A DNA stretch of 64,000 nt from Chryseobacterium indologenes. Its GTDB lineage: Bacteria; Bacteroidota; Bacteroidia; Flavobacteriales; Weeksellaceae. Location of the stretch: NCBI GenBank assembly GCA_016025055.1, contig CP065590.1, positions 1,054,001 to 1,118,000 of the forward strand, read 5' to 3'. A program made the translations under genes and the position numbers. Numbering within the stretch: the stretch's first letter is position 1; the number at the start of each line of letters is the position of its first letter. Under the pieces are notes generated by a model that made no database searches, was not told the origin of the DNA, and was given only the letters and a program-made list of their open reading frames with translations. Below are positions 57,050 through 64,000 of the stretch, piece by piece.

Positions 57050-57715
57050 TTAAAATTTATAAGCAATATTCCATGCAAATCCCATATTGAATTTTGAAGA
57101 ACTGCGTCCAAAGCCGGGAACAATCATGGGAGAAATATCATCCTGCTTTGACGTATACACCATATATCTTGGCTGAAGATTCACATCAATATAAAAATTT
57201 GAATCAAACAACTGCACTCTGCCTCCTAAAGTACCCTCGAGCCAAAAAGAAGTCTGTGATGATGACGGAAATGCTACAGAAGAAGAACTTCCTCCAAATC
57301 CACGGACCGGGATCGCCATATACTCCTGATTGTAGAACGAGCCTCCTACTTTTCCTCCAGCATAAAATCCGTTAAATTCATTTTCTGCATCCTTTGCCAG
57401 CATATAGAATGCCCCCAATTTCACGAAGGGACCATTCGCTTTAGCATCATACCCGTTCTTCTGATATACATTTTTTCAAAACCCGCTTCTGCTATGACGT
57501 GAACATTCCCGTTCAGTTTAGAAGAAACAAATCCCTGATATACTTTTCTGTCAGAGAAAAAAGAAATTCCTGCATTAAGGGCATCAAAACCAACCATAAA
57601 ATTGGGTTCATATTTCCAGTGCTCCTTTTTCTCTTTTTTCACTTCTTTTTTTCCTGTGACCAGACCAGTAGACTTATGATGCTAAAAAAAAGGAATAGAT
57701 TAGTCTTGTTTTCAT
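57050..57715 (-). CDS. DUF6048-like exported protein (three frameshifts)
   Basis: From the ATG at 57715 the corrected frame gives a signal peptide (MKTRLIYSF... ending WSQ), a Lys/Glu-rich linker (KKEVKKEKKEHWKYEPNFMVG), then a beta-rich outer-membrane-like body (FDALNAGISFFSDRKVYQGF, KLGAFYMLAKDAENEFNGFY, FWLEGTLGGRVQLFDSNFYI, end NIAYKF with C-terminal Phe). Single-base additions are needed in A6 at 57471-57476, A7 at 57646-57652 and T8 at 57684-57691. An aromatic C-terminus suggests a small beta-barrel. The DUF6048 name is from recalled pairing with DUF6452. Overlaps the upstream gene. Confidence 0.7.
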
Positions 57716-58157
57716 TCTCTATTTGGTTTAAACCGTTTTCCAGTTTTGTTACCGGAGTAGGAGTTAATAATTCTGAACTCACATTTTCGTAAGTTTTTTT
57801 AATACCACATCCGGGTGAAACATAGGCAGATTTTGTCGTATAACTCACCCTTACCTTTGATTGTGGCCCTTTAATTCTGGTTTTAAAGTAAAGATCTGTA
57901 TAGGGTGATTCATCAACACGCAGCGGAATCAGCCTAAAGTTATTATTTGCTGTTTTACCAAGGTCTACAAGAGCTCCTGTACCATAATCTGCAGTTACAT
58001 ATAATGAGTCTACGGTCATTTCTTTACCGTCAGCATTTTTAAAAGCAATCCTAAGTCTGGGAGTACCTTCGCCGCTTTCACAGATATCATCATCTCCACC
58101 ACAGGAAGAAAGAGTTCCCAAAAAGCAGATCAGCAGGAAAAATTTAAAATACTTCAT
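57682..58157 (-). CDS. DUF6452-like lipoprotein
   Basis: A lipoprotein signal MKYFKFFLLICFLGTLSSC (Cys19) followed by GGDDDICESGEGTPRLRIAF and several Cys (C27; CGIKKTYE near 118). As sequenced, the frame reads on to 57639. If the T8 run at 57684-57691 has nine T, the frame ends at 57682 (158 residues), and the next gene starts 34 bp inside it, which explains both genes. Outer-membrane anchored; function unknown. Confidence 0.7.
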
Positions 58158-58223
58158 CTGTATATTTTTATTTTTTATTTGTCAGATGGAACTGGCGTTT
58201 CGCAAATTCAAATTTAATTAAAT

Positions 58224-59630
58224 TTATTTTTTAACCAACAAGGCAATGTTCTCAACATGGTGTGTTTGCGGAAACATATCTACGGGTAATATTTTCACTA
58301 AAGTATAATCGTCTTTCATCAGAGCAAGATCTCGTGCCTGGGTTGCAGAATTACAGCTTACGTAAACTACTTTTTCCGGAGCCAGTTTCAATATTTGTTC
58401 AACGACTTTCTGGTGCATTCCGTCCCTTGGCGGATCAGTAATCAATACATCTGCTTTTGGATGGTTTTCCATGAATTCATCGTTAAAGACATTTTTCATA
58501 TCTCCACAATAAAAAGTTGTATTGGTAAGACCGTTCAATTCGGCATGTTCAATTGCTGCATCAATTGCTTCCTGCACAGATTCAATACCAATTACCTGTT
58601 TTGCATTTCTTGCCACATATTGGGCAATAGTTCCGGTTCCCGTATACAGATCATACACTACTTCATCTCCTTTCAGATCAGCAAACTCCAATGTTTTTCT
58701 GTATAATTCCAATGCCTGTTTGTAGTTGGTTTGAAAGAATGATTTGGGACCTATTTTGAACTTCAGTCCATCCATTTCCTCCATCAGGTATCCGTCACCA
58801 AAATATACATTGATATCCAAGTCATAGATTGAGTCATTCGCTTTTGGATTAATGGCATACACCAGAGTTTTTATCTGAGGAAATTTCTCTAATAAGAATT
58901 GGAAAAGCTTTTCCCTGTTTTCTTTTTCTTCCCTGAAAAGCTGGAAAAGAACCATCCACTCACCTTTAGAATTCTGTCTCATCATTAAGGTTCTTAAAAA
59001 TCCTTCATGATTTCTTACATCAAAAAAGTCCAGCCCATTGTCAACAGCATATTCTTTTACGGCAAGTCTTATGGCATTGGAAGGATCTTCCTGAAGAAAA
59101 CATTCTTTAAGGTCAAGAATCTTACTCCACATTCCCGGAATATGGAATCCTAAGGCATCTTTACTTCCAAAATTTTCTTCAGAGCTGATTTCATATTGAG
59201 TCAGCCATCTGGCATTAGAGAAAGAAAACTCCATTTTATTTCTATAAAAATACTGTTCTTCAGATCCCAGAATAGATACGGTTTCAAAATCTTCAATCCC
59301 CCCGATTCTCTTAATATTGTTATAAACTTCTTCCTGTTTAAAATCAAGCTGCTTCTCGTAGGTCATGTTTTGCCATTTGCATCCTCCACAAGTTCCAAAG
59401 TGTATGCACTTAGGTTCTGTTCTGTAAGGAGATTTTTCCAATACATCGGTTGCTTCACCTTCATAATATTTGGATTTCGCTTTTTTGACTCTGACATTTA
59501 CCAAATCTCCGGGAATGGCACCCGAAACCAATACTGTTTTCCCCTCCTCTGTTCTACCAATAGCAACTCCTTTTGCACCGGCAGCTACCAGTCTGATATT
59601 TTCAAGAATAATATTTTTCTTCTTTCTCAT
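58224..59630 (-). CDS. rlmD: 23S rRNA (uracil-5)-methyltransferase RlmD-type
   Basis: 468 residues. An N-terminal TRAM domain (about 8-60), the iron-sulfur cysteines around CIHFGTCGGCKWQNM (C76, C82, C85 type) and the SAM-dependent methyltransferase domain with YDLYTGTGTIAQYVA, TDPPRDGMHQKVVE and the nucleophile Cys in VYVSCNSATQARDL. It methylates a uridine in 23S rRNA (U1939 in E. coli). It is monocistronic, with a -7 box TATTTTTG at 59681-59688. RlmCD-type dual specificity is possible. Confidence 0.92.
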   Translation of the reverse strand: MRKKKNIILENIRLVAAGAKGVAIGRTEEGKTVLVSGAIPGDLVNVRVKKAKSKYYEGEATDVLEKSPYRTEPKCIHFGTCGGCKWQNMTYEKQLDFKQEEVYNNIKRIGGIEDFETVSILGSEEQYFYRNKMEFSFSNARWLTQYEISSEENFGSKDALGFHIPGMWSKILDLKECFLQEDPSNAIRLAVKEYAVDNGLDFFDVRNHEGFLRTLMMRQNSKGEWMVLFQLFREEKENREKLFQFLLEKFPQIKTLVYAINPKANDSIYDLDINVYFGDGYLMEEMDGLKFKIGPKSFFQTNYKQALELYRKTLEFADLKGDEVVYDLYTGTGTIAQYVARNAKQVIGIESVQEAIDAAIEHAELNGLTNTTFYCGDMKNVFNDEFMENHPKADVLITDPPRDGMHQKVVEQILKLAPEKVVYVSCNSATQARDLALMKDDYTLVKILPVDMFPQTHHVENIALLVKK

Positions 59631-59690
59631 TCTACAAATTCTATTTTTTCTGTATACAAAAACCTTCCGGTTTCATTTTGCAAAAATACA

Positions 59691-59723
59691 ATAAAAAAAA
59701 CCTTATCCACGGATAAGGTTTTC
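59691..59723 (-). terminator. Terminator after the thioredoxin-like lipoprotein gene
   Basis: AACCTTATCC/GGATAAGGTT stem with a run of eight T on the minus strand. Confidence 0.9.
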
Positions 59724-59740
59724 AAGTATATAAAAGTTTA

Positions 59741-61283
59741 TTATTTCGTCTGAGCCGGGTGCGGGTTTGCAGGCTGTGGAGCCCCCGGTTGTGCAGAAGG
59801 ATCAATCTGCAGCTGCGGCTGCATTTGTGCATTCGGATCTACTCTCGGGGCAGCAAGACCTGTCAGTTTATCCAAAATAGTTACAAGTTCCTGCTCACCC
59901 AGGTTCACGAAAGATCTGCTGGCAATCTTTCCGTCCTTATCAATGATTACATAGCAAGGTAATTTAAATCCGTAAACACCGTATTTTTTAGCGATTTCAG
60001 ATTCCATTCCTTTTTCACCATATACATTTACTCCCTGAATTCCTTTCAGTAAAGAGTTGCTCGTTTTTACAAACTGATCTTTTGTATCATCTACGTTCAC
60101 AAATACAAAGTTCATTTTAGACTTGTAAAAGTTGACCACCTCTTTCAGAACCGGTACTGTAGCTTCAGCAATATAAGGGTTCCATGAAGCATAGAAAAAT
60201 AGCATATACGGTTTTCCTTTGTTTTCAGAAAGGTTATAAGATTTACCGTCCTGCTTTACCAATGGAGCTTCAGGTGCAGCTTCACCGATTTTAAGTCCTG
60301 TGATAGCCACCTGCATTTTTAACAGGTTACTTTTGATGGTAGCATCTTTAATATCTGTATCGATCAGCTTTTTAATTTTGTCGATATTTTTAGCAGGAGA
60401 AGTAGGATGAATATCAGCCTGAGCCATTACAAATGCCAAAAGATAGTCTTTTGCAGTCTGAGAAATGTCTTTTTTAGTTTTCAGGTATTGAGCAAACATT
60501 TCAGAAGTTGTAATATCAGTTTTTCCTTTGCTGTTTGCTTCAGCATACTTCTGGAAATCAGGAGTCATTTTCACCAATAGATACTGTCTGTAAAGCGGAA
60601 TGGTCTTCACCATAGCTTCTTTATCATTATCTAATGCCGTTTCATAGTCTTTGAATGCTTTAGAAGCTTTGTATGAAGGATTTCCGGACATTGGACCGTG
60701 AGACATCTCGTAGTTGGCAAGAAGGTTAAGAATCGTTACTTTAACATCATTTTTCTTCCATTCTAAAAGTCCTTTGCTAGGATTGTTCTTTTTTGCAAGC
60801 TCATCAACATTTTTATTGATGTCTGCTTCTACTTTGTGCATTCCTTTCAAAAAGGCAGCTTCGTCACCACCCATTAATGCTCCTAAGTTAACTTTACCTG
60901 CATAGGTGGCCAAAAATTTCTGGCTGGCGGAAAGAAAGTCATTATTTTTTTTAGCGTCACCTGTAATAACGTATTCATTAGGGAAAGTAGCTCCATTCCC
61001 TGAGATCGTAACACTTTGTCCTTTTTCAAGGTAAATCAGATTTTGTCTGGTCGCATAGTTGATTACATACATTCCATCTTTAGGAGCTTCAAAGCTTCCG
61101 GAAAAATTCCCATCTTTATCAAGACCTATATTAACCAAAGGAAGGGTCCCTACTCCTGAAGCTTCCACAAATTCAATTCTGTCTAATGGTGAGCCTCCGG
61201 TGATTTTTCCTTTTACTTCTACTTTTTTTGAACAAGACATCACGAAAACCGCGATGATAAACAATAAAAGATATTTTTTTCAT
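59741..61283 (-). CDS. TlpA-like lipoprotein without active-site cysteines (one frameshift at the start)
   Basis: As sequenced the frame begins at an internal TTG (61264). Removing one A from the A7 run at 61274-61280 links it to an ATG at 61283 and creates a proper lipoprotein signal MKKYLLLFIIAVFVMSC (Cys17 lipidated). Residues to about 130 look like a DUF4369 beta domain (GSFEAPKDGMYVINY), then a helical middle. The thioredoxin-like C-terminal domain has LFFYASWNPYIAEATVPVLK where TlpA/ResA proteins carry WCxxC, so both active-site cysteines are missing. The cis-Pro loop region GFKLPCYVIIDKDGKI is kept. A Pro/Gln/Ala-rich tail (~35 residues) ends the protein. Redox function is unlikely. 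A -7 box TATTTTTG lies at 61303-61310. Confidence 0.88.
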
Positions 61284-61540
61284 TTCAATTTTTAATATTA
61301 CACAAAAATACGCTTTTTAGGGCTTCTTACTTAACACTGGTTATTTTTTTTGAAAATTTTATTATAGTCGATTATCAGGTATTCTGAAACACTTTATTAT
61401 TCAATTTTTTAGAAATAAAAAAACTTTAAAATGTATTTTAAAATGCCGCTCAACTACCCTTCAAATATATACTTATTAAATAAAGAATACCTAAAGTACA
61501 TCAATAAGTTAACAAACTTTAACAGGAAATTACAGCATAT
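61284..61540. other. AT-rich spacer
   Basis: No gene or clear structure other than the -7 box of the lipoprotein gene at 61303-61310. Confidence 0.5.
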
Positions 61541-61571
61541 AAAAAAATCGCCTCCAAAATGGAGGCGATTT
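61541..61571 (-). terminator. sdh operon terminator
   Basis: ATCGCCTCCA/TGGAGGCGAT stem with a T-run on the minus strand, directly after sdhB. Confidence 0.9.
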
Positions 61572-61590
61572 TCACATATTTGAATCAATT

Positions 61591-62357
61591 CTATCCTTGA
61601 TCTACTAAAGCAGCCATGTATTCTCTGTTCATTCTTGCGATATTCTCAAGAGAAATACCTTTAGGACACTCAATCTCACAAGCTCCTGTGTTGGAACAGT
61701 TTCCGAATCCTTCTTCGTCCATCGCTTTCACCATGTTCAGAACTCTTCTCTTCGCTTCTACTCTACCTTGTGGTAATAAAGCAAACTGAGAAACTTTAGC
61801 TCCAACGAATAGCATAGCAGAACCGTTTTTACATGTAGCTACACAAGCACCACATCCGATACAAGCAGCAGCATCCATTGCTCTGTCTGCATCTTCTTTA
61901 GGAACAGGAATTGCGTTAGCATCCAATGTGTTTCCTGAAGTGTTTACAGAAATAAAACCACCTGCAGCCATTACTCTGTCGAATGCGCTTCTGTCTACCA
62001 TTAAGTCTTTAATAACAGGGAAAGCAGCACTTCTCCATGGCTCAATAACGATTGTTTCACCATCTTTGAACATTCTCATGTGAAGCTGGCAAGTTGTGAT
62101 ACCTGTATCCGGACCGTGTGCTCTACCGTTGATGTATAGAGAACACATTCCACAGATTCCTTCACGACAGTCGTGGTCAAAAGCGATTGGTTCCTTTCCT
62201 TCGTTAATTAAATTTTCGTTCAGGATGTCCAGCATCTCCAGGAATGAAGAGTCTGTAGAAACATCTGATATTTTATAGGTCTCAAACTGACCTTTAGTTT
62301 TACTATTTTTTTGTCTCCAAATTTTCAGCGTAAGATGTAAGCCTTTTTTGCACTCAT
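61591..62357 (-). CDS. sdhB: Succinate dehydrogenase iron-sulfur subunit (one frameshift)
   Basis: The open frame of 214 residues lacks the usual start. An ATG at 62357 reads MSAKKG... into it if one A is added to the A6 run at 62344-62349, giving ~255 residues. The 2Fe-2S domain has [20 protein letters not shown]; the second domain has [14 protein letters not shown] and [14 protein letters not shown] for the 4Fe-4S and 3Fe-4S clusters. It passes electrons from SdhA to menaquinone. Gene order sdhA-sdhB, 24 bp apart, is as in other Bacteroidetes, which use a two-subunit core with a di-haem SdhC. Homopolymer break, probably an error. Confidence 0.95.
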
Positions 62358-62381
62358 AATGTTATATTTATAGGTTGGAGA

Positions 62382-64000
62382 TTATTTATAACTTCTAGTT
62401 TTAACCTCGATGTTGTCATATATCAGTTCTTCTTTATGCAACACTTCCGCGTTGATATCTGCTCCCTGATATTCCCAAGCTCCGACGTATTTGTAGTTTA
62501 CGTCATCTCTTTCCGCTTCACCATCCGGAGTGGAGTGATCTTCACGGAAATGTCCACCACAAGATTCATTTCTGTGTAGTGCATCGATAGCCATTAATTG
62601 ACCTAGTTCAAGGAAGTCTGCTACTCTGAATGCTTTTTCAAGCTCAGTGTTCATTCCTTCTCCTTCTCCAGGAACTTTTACATTTTTCCAGAAGTTGTTT
62701 CTTACTTCTTCTATTTCTTTGATCGCTTCTCTTAATCCTTCAGGAGTTCTTCCCATACCTACTTTATTCCACATGATGTGTCCTAATTGTTTATGGAAGT
62801 GGTCTACTGAATGTGTTCCTTTATTATTCAGGAAGAAATTAATTTTTTCTTTAATTCCTTTCTCAGCCTCGTCAAATGCTCCTGAATTGGTAGGAATAGC
62901 TCCTGTTCTGATATCTGCCGAAAGGTAATCTGCGATAGTATAAGGAAGTACGAAATATCCGTCTGCAAGACCCTGCATCAATGCAGATGCTCCCAATCTG
63001 TTGGCACCGTGGTCAGAGAAGTTAGCTTCACCGATTACGAAACATCCAGGGATTGTAGACTGAAGGTTATAATCAACCCATACACCACCCATTGTATAGT
63101 GTACCGCAGGATAAATCTTCATTGGAGTTTTGTAAGGATCATCAGCAGTAATTTTTTCGTACATTACGAATAGGTTACCGTATTTCTCCTCAACCCAGCT
63201 CTTACCTAAATCATAAATCTGCTGATCTGTTGGGTTATGAATATGTTTTTCGATAGCGGCTTCTCTACCTTTTTTCATGATCTCTGTTGAGAAATCAAGG
63301 TAAACACCTTCCTGCGTATCATTATTTTCAATACCGAATCCGGCATCACATCTTTCCTTAGCAGCTCTAGATGCAACGTCTCTAGGTACAAGGTTACCGA
63401 ATGCAGGATATCTTCTTTCCAGATAATAATCTCTATCTTCTTCTTTAATGTTTTCAGGTCTTAATTTACCTTCTCTGATCGCTACTGAATCTTCAATCTT
63501 TTTAGGAACCCAGATTCTTCCTGAGTTTCTTAATGATTCAGACATCAAAGTCAGTTTAGACTGCTGAGTTCCGTGAACAGGAATACAAGTCGGGTGAATC
63601 TGTACGTAGCAAGGGTTTGCGAAGTAAGCTCCTTTCTTATGAATTTTCCATGCTGCAGAAACGTTTGATCCCATTGCGTTGGTAGAAAGGAAATATACGT
63701 TTCCGTATCCTCCGGATGCAATAACTACTGCGTGAGCAGAATGTCTTTCGATTTCACCTGTCACCAGGTTTCTAGCGATGATTCCTCTTGCTTTTCCGTC
63801 AACAATAACAAGGTCAAGCATCTCATGACGGTTATACATTTTGATTCTTCCTTTACCGATCTGACGGCTCATTGCAGAGTATGCACCTAATAATAACTGC
63901 TGTCCTGTCTGTCCTTTTGCATAGAAAGTTCTTTTTACCTGAACCCCACCAAATGAACGGTTATCCAGCTGACCTCCGTAGTCTCTACCAAAAGGAACAC
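62382..64000 (-). CDS. sdhA: Succinate dehydrogenase flavoprotein subunit, C-terminal part
   Basis: The frame continues without a stop past the ATG at 63872 to the right edge (reading [20 protein letters not shown] upstream), so the gene is partial and its N-terminal FAD-binding part lies outside. Present are the active-site segments [14 protein letters not shown], the capping-domain RDVASRA, and [21 protein letters not shown]. It oxidises succinate to fumarate in the TCA cycle at the inner membrane. The C-terminal end (EVKTRSYK) is normal. Confidence 0.96.
   Translation of the reverse strand, partial: VPFGRDYGGQLDNRSFGGVQVKRTFYAKGQTGQQLLLGAYSAMSRQIGKGRIKMYNRHEMLDLVIVDGKARGIIARNLVTGEIERHSAHAVVIASGGYGNVYFLSTNAMGSNVSAAWKIHKKGAYFANPCYVQIHPTCIPVHGTQQSKLTLMSESLRNSGRIWVPKKIEDSVAIREGKLRPENIKEEDRDYYLERRYPAFGNLVPRDVASRAAKERCDAGFGIENNDTQEGVYLDFSTEIMKKGREAAIEKHIHNPTDQQIYDLGKSWVEEKYGNLFVMYEKITADDPYKTPMKIYPAVHYTMGGVWVDYNLQSTIPGCFVIGEANFSDHGANRLGASALMQGLADGYFVLPYTIADYLSADIRTGAIPTNSGAFDEAEKGIKEKINFFLNNKGTHSVDHFHKQLGHIMWNKVGMGRTPEGLREAIKEIEEVRNNFWKNVKVPGEGEGMNTELEKAFRVADFLELGQLMAIDALHRNESCGGHFREDHSTPDGEAERDDVNYKYVGAWEYQGADINAEVLHKEELIYDNIEVKTRSYK

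Overview
The window is typical Flavobacteriia sequence and most resembles Chryseobacterium (Weeksellaceae). This is inferred from low GC, TAnnTTTG-type -7 promoter boxes, type IX secretion (T9SS) tails, the order rpsU-xerC-hpf-tRNAs-tuf-tRNA-Trp-secE-nusG-rplKAJL-rpoB, and the order acpP-fabF-rnc-IPExxxVDY-pyk. Almost everything from 1 to 24.1 kb lies on the minus strand.

Layout. 1-24.1 kb is the translation/transcription backbone, interrupted by accessory cargo at four places: a membrane glycosyltransferase-like gene directly downstream of rpoB where rpoC is expected; a surface-protein gene and a T9SS-tail remnant between rplL and rpoB, flanked by a 79-bp duplication of the rplL end and terminator; three paralogous surface-protein genes between rplK and nusG; and an 8-kb heavy-metal RND efflux operon with a two-component system between tuf and the tRNA array. 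The tRNA array holds a tandem duplication of Thr-Tyr-Gly. tmRNA (ssrA) lies at 24.4 kb. 24.8-28.0 kb holds an FMN reductase, an AraC regulator, an SDR and a hexapeptide acetyltransferase. 28.4-32.6 kb (plus) is acpP-fabF-rnc-IPExxxVDY-pyk. 32.7-39.8 kb (minus) holds an aldehyde dehydrogenase, formimidoylglutamase, a BCCT transporter, a DUF695 protein and imidazolonepropionase, which is a partial histidine-utilisation locus. 40.1-43.3 kb (plus) is ruvB, a PaiB-like protein, an MBL hydrolase and coaE. 43.4-56.9 kb is a cluster of three very large secreted T9SS proteins with GEVED and fibronectin-III modules, two of them reprolysin-type metalloproteases. 57.0-64.0 kb holds DUF6048 and DUF6452 genes, rlmD, a thioredoxin-like lipoprotein without its CxxC, and sdhB-sdhA (sdhA runs off the right edge).

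Sequence quality. Ten genes carry 12 apparent +/-1 frameshifts, every one in a homopolymer of at least five bases and including essential genes (acpP, sdhB). They are best read as consensus errors, so I annotate those genes as single CDSs with the shift position given.

Regulation. The clearest regulatory signal is five contiguous 11-bp direct repeats starting TTTAA just upstream of the efflux operon, a probable operator for the OmpR-family regulator encoded next to it. I found no CRISPR array, transposase or prophage, and no convincing wholly new multi-gene system.
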